The position numbers were made by a program, and so were the translations under genes. A stretch of DNA of 64,000 nt from Brumimicrobium sp965659845 (GTDB lineage Bacteria > Bacteroidota > Bacteroidia > Flavobacteriales_D > Crocinitomicaceae). Under the pieces are notes generated by a model. That model was not told where the DNA came from, did no database searches, and was given only the letters and a program-made list of their open reading frames with translations. The stretch is taken from NCBI GenBank assembly GCA_965659845.1, contig CBFHXS010000002.1:1-64000 (forward strand), read 5' to 3'. This document shows, one piece after another, positions 24,968-34,281 of the stretch. Position 1 is the first letter of the stretch; the number at the start of each line of letters is the position of its first letter.

Positions 24968-26224
24968 ATGACATTTAAAGATTTAAACCTGTCATCAGAG
25001 CTAATGAGAGCTTTGGATGATGCAGGTTATACCTCTCCTACCCCAATTCAAGAACAAGCTATTCCAATCGCACTTAAAAACAAAGATGTTTTGGGTTGTG
25101 CTCAAACTGGTACAGGTAAAACAGCAGCGTTTACGATTCCTATGCTTGAATTGATAGGTAAACAAAAAGCGGAAGACCGCAAACGAAAAGTAAGAGGACT
25201 TATCGTTACACCTACACGAGAGCTAGCTATACAAATCGGAGAGAGCTTCCGAGCATATGGAAAGTATACCAGTTTAAATTGCGTAGTGATTTTTGGAGGG
25301 GTAAAACAAGGAAAACAAACTTCTGCACTGAAGAATGGCGCAGATGTAATTGTTGCCACTCCAGGTCGTTTGCTCGACTTAATGCAACAAGGATATATTT
25401 CATTAAAAGATATAGAACATTTTGTCCTCGACGAAGCAGATAGAATGCTAGACATGGGATTCATCCATGATGTGAAGAAACTGCTTAAGGTATTGCCTAA
25501 GAAAAGGCAGTCTTTATTCTTCTCAGCTACTATGGCACCTGATATTATTAAGCTTTCAAATGAAATTCTATATCAGCCAACGGAAGTTGCGGTTACTCCA
25601 AAATCTTCGACTGCAGAAAAGATAGATCAATGCATCTACTTTGTTGATAAAGGCAATAAGAGGAACCTTCTTTTACATATTCTTGAGGACCCCAAAATGG
25701 ATAGTGTTCTCGTATTTACGCGAACCAAACATGGAGCAGATAGAGTTGTGAAGGTCTTAAACAAAAAGAATATCAAAGCAGCGGCAATTCATGGAAACAA
25801 ATCCCAAAATGCGCGTCAAAAAGCGCTGGGACAATTCAAGGATAAAACGATTCGCGTGCTTGTTGCCACAGACATCGCAGCAAGAGGAATTGACATTGAT
25901 GAACTTTCTTATGTGATCAACTTTGAGCTTCCTAACATTGCAGAAAGCTATGTGCATAGGATAGGTAGAACCGGAAGAGCGGGTGCTGAAGGAAAGGCAA
26001 TTGCTTTTTGTGATGCAACAGAAAAACCATATCTAAAGGATATTGAAAAGCTGATCAAGCAGAGGATTACAGTAATCGATGGTCATCCATTCCCTCTTGT
26101 CGATGTGGATGCAAAAATTCCACCAAAGCAACGTCGACAACCAAGAAAGCCCAGGAATCACAAAAGCGGTGGAAATGGTAACAAGAAAAAACGTCAGTTT
26201 CATAATTCAGAATCGAGAAACTAA
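24968..26224 (+). CDS. rhlE: DEAD-box RNA helicase, RhlE type
   Basis: 418 residues. Helicase motifs in order: Q motif (PTPIQEQAIP), I AQTGTGKT, Ia PTRELA, Ib TPGRLLD, II DEAD in VLDEADRMLDMGF, III SAT, IV VFTRTKH, V ATDIAARGIDI, VI HRIGRTGRAG. The last 40 residues are a basic, Arg/Lys/Gly-rich tail typical of RhlE-type proteins that bind RNA. It likely unwinds structured RNA in ribosome biogenesis or mRNA turnover, often cold-induced in bacteria. A hairpin at the 5' end of its leader and a perfect terminator after the gene mark a single-gene transcript. Symbol is by family; CsdA-type assignment is less likely given the short tail. Confidence 0.92.
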   Translation: MTFKDLNLSSELMRALDDAGYTSPTPIQEQAIPIALKNKDVLGCAQTGTGKTAAFTIPMLELIGKQKAEDRKRKVRGLIVTPTRELAIQIGESFRAYGKYTSLNCVVIFGGVKQGKQTSALKNGADVIVATPGRLLDLMQQGYISLKDIEHFVLDEADRMLDMGFIHDVKKLLKVLPKKRQSLFFSATMAPDIIKLSNEILYQPTEVAVTPKSSTAEKIDQCIYFVDKGNKRNLLLHILEDPKMDSVLVFTRTKHGADRVVKVLNKKNIKAAAIHGNKSQNARQKALGQFKDKTIRVLVATDIAARGIDIDELSYVINFELPNIAESYVHRIGRTGRAGAEGKAIAFCDATEKPYLKDIEKLIKQRITVIDGHPFPLVDVDAKIPPKQRRQPRKPRNHKSGGNGNKKKRQFHNSESRN

Positions 26225-26243
26225 TCGATTCTTAAACGAATAA

Positions 26244-26274
26244 AAAAAGCCCAAGCATTCAGCTTGGGCTTTTT
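26244..26274. terminator. Bidirectional terminator between rhlE and the SprB-repeat gene
   Basis: A 13-bp perfect stem (AAAAAGCCCAAGC with GCTTGGGCTTTTT, 5-nt loop) has A and T runs on both sides and lies between convergent genes. Confidence 0.92.
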
Positions 26275-26290
26275 GTTTTATGTAATTCGC

Positions 26291-29200
26291 TTATTTAATG
26301 ACGATCTTCATTCGCTCTGAAGTGTTTCCATCCTCTACGTTCACAAAGTAGACTCCGCTCTCAACACTTCCTAAATCGATATAGTTCACACCATTGATTA
26401 TCTTACTTTGATACACCGTTTGACCTTGAATATTCACTATCTGAATATCCATTTCAACCTTGGGTTTTTCGTGATAAAGTGCAATTTCAAATCGACCATC
26501 AGCAGGATTTGGATACATCGCAACAGTATAATCTTCGCTCTCATTCGTAATCAAACTATTATTCGGATCACCTGTTCCATCTCCCGGGTTGAAATCGGAT
26601 CTAGGTTTATTAGAGCGTGATGAGTTGTAATCTTGAGCTTTATTCTCTGTAGCCACACAAGTTCCACCAGGAGGTGTTACTCTAATCATATAATCCAACC
26701 CAGGAAGTGATGTAGGCGTATCTACGGTATTTGGCAAGGCATTTACTGGTATTGCAGTTTGAACAGGTAGCCATTGCCCATCTTGATCGGTATAGCGTAA
26801 AAGGTCATATGTTGCATACGGAAACCCTTCATAGTTATCCCAAATGATGTCAAAATCTCCATTCCCCAAATCATTCATCACTAAATGAATTGTTTTGTGG
26901 GGATTAGATAGCGCACTTTCCTGGCCACAGCTTGTTACAGCCGAAATTCTATATCTCCAAGACCTATTTAATGGAGAAGCAACTACATCATTGAAAACTG
27001 AAATACTCGAATACTGAACCGTATCTATCAACTGAAATTGTCCAGCGGTACTCGTTTCTCTATAAATTCTATAATGATCAATATTAAATGCATTAGAAGA
27101 AGGCTTCTCCCATACAATAAGATTTGTTGTTGTCGAAGTATCTACAGTTACAATACAGATTTCAGGACGTGGAGCTTTAACGGCCTCAACTGTCCATGTA
27201 TAGTCTGCAGTACAACCATTGGATTGTTCTATTTCACAAGTATAGACCCCTGGCGCTAAATTATAAATATCTTCACTTGTTGCTCCATTTGTCCATTCAA
27301 TGCTTGTAACTGACTCATTAAGTTCAGGGAATACATCAATCTCAATACTTCCAGAGTTTGTTCCACAAATTGACTTAGAGACATCTCCACTTACTAAAGC
27401 TCCTTCTAAAGGATTAAGCTGGTATGACTTTGTTACCTGACAACCTTCAGCATCTGCTACTTGAAGACCGTAGTTTCCAGCTGGAACCCCTGACATACTT
27501 GGTGCTGTTCCTCCTCCTGAAGACCACTGGTAAAGATAACCACCATTTCCTCCTTGAATCATTACTTGTTGAACTCCACCATCAGATTGACCGCAGGTTG
27601 GATTTATCCTCGTATATTCCATTTCTATTGGAGAAGGTTGCGTTAAATCAAATGACTGACTCACTGAGCAACCGTTTGCATTTGAAACTATGGCCACATA
27701 ATTCCCTGCTGTCAAATTCTGAATTGTAGTTGCAGAGTGTCCCGAAGACCATAATACGTCATACGGCCCATTTGCCCCATTTATGGAAAGCTCAATACTT
27801 CCGTTGTTTGCGCCAAAACATGTAGGATTATTTAGATTGGCTGAAAGGGTGATATCAGAAGACTGAAGATCAGCCTGAGATACGCTAACACATCCTACCT
27901 CATCAACAATATTGTGATAATAGGTGCCAGGAGAAAGTCCAGTTAAATTACTCACTCCTTGGTCACCCGTATTCCAATACTGAGAATAATTTCCATTTGG
28001 ACTATTTATAGTTGCTATAATCTCTCCGTTATTGACTCCACATTGAGAATTTGTAACATTCAGCGTTGAGGATGGATTATCAAAGATTGTTACTGGTTTT
28101 AAAGCAGTTGAAAAACAACCGTTTGCATCTTCATACTCATAAAGTATATCATCCGTAAAAGGGAACGTCAGAATATTAAGGGAATCTAGAGAGATTAAAC
28201 CTTCACCTGCAGGTATTGTATAATTTGCTATTGTGAATCTCCCACCTGTACCTGTAACATTTACAAACTGATTGAGGTCAACTTCATTCTGGTTGATACA
28301 AAGTTCTATGTCAGCAGCGACAAAGTTAATGGCCGTTGGTTCAACAATTTCTACATTATAGTTCGCCGTTAAAGTATCGAAACCATCCGTATATTGGAAT
28401 GATATATCTGAAGTACCTAATGCATCTCCTTGAAGTTCAATTGCCCAAACATTTTGAGAATTCTCATTGACCGAAATAGACCCTACAGGCACAATCGTTG
28501 GATTCGAACTCGAAAAAGAACCATTGACTATTTTTACGTAATCTCCATCTACATCAGTAAACTGAATATTCTTCAATGCATATTTATAGCTTCCAAGACA
28601 ACCACTTTCCACATCAATGTTTGAAATGGAAGGTCTATTATTTGTAAATTGGAAATTACCTGGTCCCGTTCCATTTCCAGTTCCGACATGATAGTATACA
28701 GCGACTCTGCCAGTACCAACCTGATCTGAAAAAGCGGTTATTAATCCGTCAGCCGTATTCTGCAAGAAAGCTGGATTGTTATCCGCTGCAACAGCTACTT
28801 TGTTTCCATTTGAAGAAACCTCCCACAACTCTGCTCCGCCAGCAAGGTTATTGAAGCCCCCAACATAGGTCGAGTTTCCAAATTGAGCTACGGCAGGGCC
28901 GCTCAAAAGATCAGGATTTGTGAATTGCATTTCAACGACAGTATTATTATACAACCCTACTCGATACATATTGGTGGTAACTCCGTTATCATGCATAAAC
29001 ATAGCTTCAGGTGAATTAGATTCTTTTTCAATAAGTTTGATCCAAGAACCATCAGGATTTGCACCAATAATGGCAGAGTTGATAAAACCGTTTCCATTCA
29101 TTGGTAAGAAATTCAAGGTTACCTGAATTGATGCCTTGTAAATGAAATAGAAATTATTTGCATCGGCACCTCCTACAACTAATGAGTTATCGCTATGATC

Positions 29201-29794
29201 AACTACAATATTAGGTAATGATACATCTGGGACGGCTGTTAATGGTGAAGTCGACACGTAACTTTGGCTCGTTAAATTATAAGAATCAACGTTTAACAAC
29301 CCTGAATTCGTTGAAGCCATAAAAAGTTCGTCTCCTACAACGACAAAATCCATTTTGCTGAAAGAACTAACACTCGAGTTAACGTTACTCATTAATTGAG
29401 TTACGTCCCCACTGGCGTTAATTTCCCATAGGTTGAAATTATCTCCATTTAAATCATCCGTAGTAACCCCAACATATAATTTATCATTGGCTACATATGT
29501 ATCTAATTCCATTGGGTTACCAGAAATAAATTCAAACTGATGCAACAAATTCCAATTTTGAGTTTCAGTATCAAAAGATTTAATATACATCATACCTCCA
29601 AAATCATCAATATATGAAGAATACCATTCCCCATTTGACATTTGATTGATTTCGGCACGTCTCAAAAACACTCCTTCTCCTGCAAGTGCAGGTGATGGAA
29701 CATTTCTCCAACTTACAGATTCCATCTGAGCAAACGTCGATATCGTTAAACTTAGAAATAAAAGTGTCGAGAATATATATTTCAAGTTTTTCAT
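26291..29794 (-). CDS. Large SprB-repeat/fibronectin-like surface protein with T9SS type A domain
   Basis: 1167 residues from MKNLKYIF at 29794, chosen because it starts a proper signal peptide (to FAQ, about 22); the open frame runs 17 codons further. The N-terminal third (about 25-390) is a repeat-rich, propeller-like region. Then come Ig-like segments and at least four SprB-type repeats with the pattern C-G-x-x-N-G, Y-x-x-x-W-x-(S/T)-G, LxAGxY/LSPGTY (about 590-870). FN3-like sequence follows (RIYRETSTAGQF, about 905-985), then the sorting domain (about 1090-1167, AMYPNPADGRFEIAL ... SGVYFVNV). SprB repeats occur in the gliding adhesin SprB. The protein is probably exported to the surface or medium. 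Confidence 0.88.
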   Translation of the reverse strand: MKNLKYIFSTLLFLSLTISTFAQMESVSWRNVPSPALAGEGVFLRRAEINQMSNGEWYSSYIDDFGGMMYIKSFDTETQNWNLLHQFEFISGNPMELDTYVANDKLYVGVTTDDLNGDNFNLWEINASGDVTQLMSNVNSSVSSFSKMDFVVVGDELFMASTNSGLLNVDSYNLTSQSYVSTSPLTAVPDVSLPNIVVDHSDNSLVVGGADANNFYFIYKASIQVTLNFLPMNGNGFINSAIIGANPDGSWIKLIEKESNSPEAMFMHDNGVTTNMYRVGLYNNTVVEMQFTNPDLLSGPAVAQFGNSTYVGGFNNLAGGAELWEVSSNGNKVAVAADNNPAFLQNTADGLITAFSDQVGTGRVAVYYHVGTGNGTGPGNFQFTNNRPSISNIDVESGCLGSYKYALKNIQFTDVDGDYVKIVNGSFSSSNPTIVPVGSISVNENSQNVWAIELQGDALGTSDISFQYTDGFDTLTANYNVEIVEPTAINFVAADIELCINQNEVDLNQFVNVTGTGGRFTIANYTIPAGEGLISLDSLNILTFPFTDDILYEYEDANGCFSTALKPVTIFDNPSSTLNVTNSQCGVNNGEIIATINSPNGNYSQYWNTGDQGVSNLTGLSPGTYYHNIVDEVGCVSVSQADLQSSDITLSANLNNPTCFGANNGSIELSINGANGPYDVLWSSGHSATTIQNLTAGNYVAIVSNANGCSVSQSFDLTQPSPIEMEYTRINPTCGQSDGGVQQVMIQGGNGGYLYQWSSGGGTAPSMSGVPAGNYGLQVADAEGCQVTKSYQLNPLEGALVSGDVSKSICGTNSGSIEIDVFPELNESVTSIEWTNGATSEDIYNLAPGVYTCEIEQSNGCTADYTWTVEAVKAPRPEICIVTVDTSTTTNLIVWEKPSSNAFNIDHYRIYRETSTAGQFQLIDTVQYSSISVFNDVVASPLNRSWRYRISAVTSCGQESALSNPHKTIHLVMNDLGNGDFDIIWDNYEGFPYATYDLLRYTDQDGQWLPVQTAIPVNALPNTVDTPTSLPGLDYMIRVTPPGGTCVATENKAQDYNSSRSNKPRSDFNPGDGTGDPNNSLITNESEDYTVAMYPNPADGRFEIALYHEKPKVEMDIQIVNIQGQTVYQSKIINGVNYIDLGSVESGVYFVNVEDGNTSERMKIVIK

Positions 29795-29891
29795 AGTAGA
29801 AATCAAGGTTATTTTTTTGTAAATATAATAGTTTAATAGCAGCAAAAAAGATCTTTACAATTGTAATATTGAGCTTGTTAAAGACTTCTTC

Positions 29892-29922
29892 TTTAATCCA
29901 AGACGAAAATTTAGTACATTCG
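29892..29922 (+). promoter_or_regulatory. Promoter of the sensor/SpoIIE-phosphatase gene
   Basis: TTTA (29892-29895), a 19-nt spacer and TACATTCG (29915-29922, seven of eight to TAnnTTTG). Transcription would start near 29930, which argues against the TTG at 29869 and for a start at GTG 29932. Confidence 0.4.
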
Positions 29923-29931
29923 TTGGCTGTA

Positions 29932-32900
29932 GTGTTTAAAATTCTTTTTCATATCGCCCTGTCACTCGTTTTTTCGAGTATTTGCTCCGGTCAGATAACC
30001 CATTTAAACGGTTATTTCCCAGTAAATAATTATACGAATGATGACTTTAATTCGCCACCACAAATATGGACGGGTGAACAAACTGATCAGGGGATATTTG
30101 TGTTTGGTAATGATAAGAATATCATCAGCTTCAATGGGAATAAATGGTCGTTTATTCCTTTAGATACAACGAAGTCTAAAATCCCTAAAAAAAGCATAAA
30201 AGAGAAAACTGTCTACAAGATCTTTAAAGCCTCTAATGGAATTATCTATGTAGCAAGAGAGAACTCTATAGGCACACTAGAGTACGATAATAAAGGCCGG
30301 CTTTCATTAGTGCCTTTTCATTACGACAGTACGTTGGTAGATATCTGGTACATCCATGAATCAGCGGATCGATCTATTCTTTTTACTTCGAATGACAGAG
30401 TATTAAAATACCTTCCTGATTCAGATTCAATCATCACCATTCTCTCTAAGGAGCAACTTAACAATGGGGAAATTAATTCAAGTGTTCAATTTGAGAACAA
30501 ATTAATGCTGGGTGTTTCTTTTAATTCGGAAAAAGATGAAAGAAAAGGTCAGTTTTTTGTTCTCGATTTCATTAATGAAGGTTCCATTTTACCCATAAAT
30601 GTAACAACGGAAAGAAGTAGTTATCAATTTCGATCATCATATACAGCAAATGATACCAGTTTCTTTGTAGATTACAGAGGCAGTGTTTATTTTCTAAATA
30701 AAAAGACAAACACCCTTGAAAAGAGTTTTCAGCTAAAACGAAACGGACAGAATCCAGAAATCCGAGCTAATTCATTAGTGAAGCATGGAGGTTATCTTTG
30801 GGTTGCGACCGCAAATCATGGAGTAGAGATTTATGACCTTAATGGAAATAACATTCGCGAATTCGGTGAAGTTGAAGGGCTTCAAGACCTGAATGTTTTT
30901 AGTTTGTTTTTTGATAAAGACGATAACCTGTGGCTAAACTTGGACAACGGGATTGCTAACATTGAATTTTCTTCACCAACCGCTTCATGGGATCGAAACC
31001 AAGGATTGGAAGGTGCTGCAGAAGCCTTGATCTTTCAGGAAAATAATATATTGATAGCAACCAGGGGTCCAGGCATATTAAATTCGTACTCTGCATCGAA
31101 TAGACTATTGTTCAAAAATACCCGAGTTATATCTCAAGCTTGTTTCGATATCAAAGCTTTTGTTACAGACTTCGGGGAAAGAACATTAATCGTTGGATAC
31201 AATGGGATCTATGAGATAAAAAGCCTAGATAGTCAATCTCTCCCAATAGGTAATAATCTATATGCCTGGGAGTTATTTCATTCCCCCTATAATAAGAATG
31301 AAGTATTCATCGGTGGAGAAGGATTTCTAGGTAAAATAACTCTTAATGAGAGAGGTTGGGACTATAAAGAAATAAAGAGGTTTGATGGTACAACGATTAG
31401 AAAATTTGAATTCTTCAACAATAAAGTTTACTTCAGTGTTTCTGGTAAAGGTGTATACACTCTGAATAAGGATGGAGATCTACAAAAACTACCTATACAG
31501 AAAGGTATTAATACGGATAAGTCTAATTTCTACCTTACAGAATTCAAAGGAAGACTATTAGCAGGATATAACTTTGGCCTCTTAGAAGTAAGAAACGATT
31601 CATTAACCAAGTTAAAAGTAAAGGGTATATATTATGACCACAAGCAAGATGTTATTTTCCATCGTTTGTTTAAGCACCCTGTCAAAGATGAGTTGTGGGC
31701 GGTTGTTTTTGATGAAAAAAACAAAGAGAATTCGCAAAAAGAAATAGGCTATTTTCAAGATATAAATGGAGTTCTTGTCTGGAAAAACCTCAACAACAAT
31801 AGTCTGGAAACAGGAGTAGTTAATGATATTCAATACCGAAATGGGCTTTTATATTTTGCAACCGGAAAAGGTCTCCTAGTGTTTGATCGTAAGAAGCTAG
31901 CAAAGATTAAGGATCCATGGAAAGTATATATCTCTAATATTCAAATAAGTGATAGTTTAGTCCTCTATAACCCTGAATTTGCTCATTCATTAGACAAAAT
32001 ACCTTATGGAAGATCTATTCGATTTTATTTTGCTGGTAACAGTTTTTCGAATAATGGTCAAATCGAATATCGCACTCGAATTGCTGAACTTTCTAAAGAC
32101 TGGTCAAAATATGAACCCACAAATTTTAAAAATCTAGACAACCTCCCTTACGGGTCTTATACCCTAGAAGTGCAAGGCAAGAACTACCATAATGCTGAAA
32201 GTGAGGTTTACAGTTACTCATTCTCAATTCTTCCTCCCTGGTACTTTACTTGGTGGGCCTATTTGATCTATTTTATTCTTTTTGTACTGATCATCATTAT
32301 TACAACGAGAATAAGTATTTACCGGGTAAAACAAAAGAATAAACAGTTAGAAGAAACGGTTCAGAAAAGAACGAAAGAGATCGCTGAGCAAAATACATTG
32401 CTTGAGGATCAAAAGAATCAAATTGCCGCTAAAAATGAGGACATCTTGGATAGTATCAAATACGCCAAACGTATTCAAAACACCATTCTACCGTCTGAAA
32501 AGTTGCTTTCGAGCCATTTCAAAGAGCACTTTGTTTTTTATCGACCTAAAGATATTGTTTCCGGAGATTTTTACTGGATGCGTGAAGTAGGAGACAAAGT
32601 GGTTTGGTCTGCTGTCGACTGCACAGGTCATGGTGTCCCAGGGGCCTTTGTAAGTATTGTTGGCAATAATGGATTGGTTAGAACCGTCAATGAGTTTAAA
32701 TTGCAACAACCGAATCTAATACTTGACAAATTAAGGGAACTGGTTGTTGAAGCATTTAAGGCTCAAGGCGAAAGAGATGTCAAGGACGGTATGGATCTAG
32801 CGCTAGTTTCACTTGACCATAAAACCAACAAACTTATGTATTCTGGAGCGAACAATCCATTATTGATCATACGAGGAAAAAAGATCATTGAAGTTAAAGC

Positions 32901-33186
32901 TGACAAACAACCCATTGGAGACTTTGAAAGATCTTTCCCTTTTACAAATCATGAGATACAATTGGAGAAAGATGATTGTATTTATATTTTCTCAGATGGA
33001 TATGTCGATCAATTTGGTGGAAAAAAGGGTAAAAAACTTAAGTCTCGACCTTTCAGAGCATTACTATTAAAAATCAGCCATTTACCAATGAATGAACAAC
33101 TTTCCGCATTGAGTTTGCACTTTGATGAGTGGAAAGGAGACTTCGAACAACTTGATGATGTTTGTGTATTTGGCGTGAGAGTATAA
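29932..33186 (+). CDS. Propeller sensor with transmembrane segment and SpoIIE-type PP2C phosphatase
   Basis: About 1084 residues. There is no ATG near the N-terminus; GTG at 29932 gives a signal peptide (FKILFHIALSLVFSSICSG) and fits the promoter, while TTG at 29869 or 29923 is also possible. Order: two-component-regulator-type beta-propeller in the periplasm (about 20-680), Y_Y_Y domain (about 686-766), one TM helix (about 770-795), coiled coil (about 800-843), and a SpoIIE/PPM phosphatase (about 863-1084). Metal-binding signatures of PPM enzymes are present: GDFYWM, AVDCTGHGVPGAF, FSDGYVDQ and LDDVCVF. It probably dephosphorylates an anti-sigma-factor antagonist or similar in response to an external signal, but no partner is adjacent. 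Confidence 0.88.
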   Translation: MFKILFHIALSLVFSSICSGQITHLNGYFPVNNYTNDDFNSPPQIWTGEQTDQGIFVFGNDKNIISFNGNKWSFIPLDTTKSKIPKKSIKEKTVYKIFKASNGIIYVARENSIGTLEYDNKGRLSLVPFHYDSTLVDIWYIHESADRSILFTSNDRVLKYLPDSDSIITILSKEQLNNGEINSSVQFENKLMLGVSFNSEKDERKGQFFVLDFINEGSILPINVTTERSSYQFRSSYTANDTSFFVDYRGSVYFLNKKTNTLEKSFQLKRNGQNPEIRANSLVKHGGYLWVATANHGVEIYDLNGNNIREFGEVEGLQDLNVFSLFFDKDDNLWLNLDNGIANIEFSSPTASWDRNQGLEGAAEALIFQENNILIATRGPGILNSYSASNRLLFKNTRVISQACFDIKAFVTDFGERTLIVGYNGIYEIKSLDSQSLPIGNNLYAWELFHSPYNKNEVFIGGEGFLGKITLNERGWDYKEIKRFDGTTIRKFEFFNNKVYFSVSGKGVYTLNKDGDLQKLPIQKGINTDKSNFYLTEFKGRLLAGYNFGLLEVRNDSLTKLKVKGIYYDHKQDVIFHRLFKHPVKDELWAVVFDEKNKENSQKEIGYFQDINGVLVWKNLNNNSLETGVVNDIQYRNGLLYFATGKGLLVFDRKKLAKIKDPWKVYISNIQISDSLVLYNPEFAHSLDKIPYGRSIRFYFAGNSFSNNGQIEYRTRIAELSKDWSKYEPTNFKNLDNLPYGSYTLEVQGKNYHNAESEVYSYSFSILPPWYFTWWAYLIYFILFVLIIIITTRISIYRVKQKNKQLEETVQKRTKEIAEQNTLLEDQKNQIAAKNEDILDSIKYAKRIQNTILPSEKLLSSHFKEHFVFYRPKDIVSGDFYWMREVGDKVVWSAVDCTGHGVPGAFVSIVGNNGLVRTVNEFKLQQPNLILDKLRELVVEAFKAQGERDVKDGMDLALVSLDHKTNKLMYSGANNPLLIIRGKKIIEVKADKQPIGDFERSFPFTNHEIQLEKDDCIYIFSDGYVDQFGGKKGKKLKSRPFRALLLKISHLPMNEQLSALSLHFDEWKGDFEQLDDVCVFGVRV

Positions 33187-33200
33187 CTTTTTAAAAAGTT
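33185..33200. repeat. 16-bp perfect palindrome after the phosphatase gene
   Basis: AACTTTTTAAAAAGTT overlaps the stop codon and could form a weak A/T-only hairpin. Confidence 0.4.
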
Positions 33201-33232
33201 GACCCCCCAATTATTTCTTCTGCTTCCGTTCT

Positions 33233-33240
33233 TACTTTTG
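33233..33240 (+). promoter_or_regulatory. -7 element of the ZU5-like lipoprotein gene
   Basis: TACTTTTG is an exact TAnnTTTG match 21 nt before the ATG at 33262. No convincing -33 element is seen at the normal spacing. Confidence 0.5.
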
Positions 33241-33261
33241 AAACCATAAAAATTTGAAAAT

Positions 33262-34221
33262 ATGAATTTAGGAAAAACAGTATTATATGGAATTGCCTTA
33301 TCAGGGTTGATATTCACTTCTTGTAACAAAGATGAACCAAATGAACCAACAACAAATCCTCAAAACAATGTGCCTTCTGCGCAGGATTTAAACAACTACT
33401 TTACTCAAAACCTTTCTGACGAAGTAGAAACATTCTCTGTAGATGTAACTAGCCCAATCGCTATAACAACAAGCGGAGGGTCTCAGTTGAGCTTTCCAGC
33501 TAACGCTTTTGAAAACTCAAATGGAGTTCAGGCTACTGGGTTGATTGATATCGAAGTTGTCGAATTGCTTGATAAAAGAGATATGTTATTATCAAATAAA
33601 CCAACAATGGGTAATTTACCTAATGGAGGTAGAGCTCCTTTGACTTCTGGAGGAGAATTTAGAGTTACCGCTAGTCAAAATGGATCTGCTCTTGAATTGA
33701 GAGATGGGTTTGGATACAATGCTTCAGTGCCAGCTCCTAATGGAATTGACCCTAACATGGATGTATTCTATGGCTCATCAAATGAAGACACATTAACCTG
33801 GAACCAAGCTGATAGCGCATTTGTTTGGGGAAATAATAATGGGTTTTATGAAACATATTTTGATTCATTGAATTGGGTAAACCTTGACTACTTTACAGAT
33901 TCGACAGGAAGCAATTCTACAGTTCAAGTGGAATTGCCAGCAGGATTTAACAATACAAATTGCATGTTATTCATCTCTTTTGACGGAGCAAACTCTCTGG
34001 CAAACCTTTATAACTTCCAAAATGGAACGTTTACTTCAGCACCATACTATACACTCCCAATCGGAACAGAAGTCCACTTCATCGCAGTTTCATTTATCAA
34101 TGGAGATCCCTACACAGCCATTGTACCAGCAACAATTGGCGCAAATCACTATGAAATAATATCATCAATGAACCAAACGACTGAATCACAATTAGAAAGT
34201 GATATCAATGCTCTTCCATAA
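33262..34221 (+). CDS. Surface lipoprotein of unknown function
   Basis: 319 residues with a lipoprotein signal (lipobox FTSC, Cys near residue 21), followed by an acidic, Asn/Pro-rich linker (NKDEPNEPTTNPQNN). Lys is not at the +2 position and acidic residues follow, as in Bacteroidota lipoproteins exported to the surface. The region about 60-160 has the pattern TTSGGSQLSFPANAF ... GLIDIEVVELLDKRDMLLS ... LTSGGEFRV, which recalls ZU5-like beta domains. I do not recognise a catalytic motif. It has its own -7 element and a strong terminator, so it is monocistronic. Confidence 0.7.
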   Translation: MNLGKTVLYGIALSGLIFTSCNKDEPNEPTTNPQNNVPSAQDLNNYFTQNLSDEVETFSVDVTSPIAITTSGGSQLSFPANAFENSNGVQATGLIDIEVVELLDKRDMLLSNKPTMGNLPNGGRAPLTSGGEFRVTASQNGSALELRDGFGYNASVPAPNGIDPNMDVFYGSSNEDTLTWNQADSAFVWGNNNGFYETYFDSLNWVNLDYFTDSTGSNSTVQVELPAGFNNTNCMLFISFDGANSLANLYNFQNGTFTSAPYYTLPIGTEVHFIAVSFINGDPYTAIVPATIGANHYEIISSMNQTTESQLESDINALP

Positions 34222-34241
34222 GTAGTTTTAGCCTAGTAGTG

Positions 34242-34277
34242 AAAAAGAGAGAGGTTCGAAAGGCCTCTCTTTTTTTA
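34242..34277. terminator. Bidirectional terminator
   Basis: AGAGAGG pairs with CCTCTCT (plus a G-U and flanking A/T runs; 9-nt loop), between the lipoprotein gene and the convergent Omp85 gene. Confidence 0.85.
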
Positions 34278-34281
34278 TCTC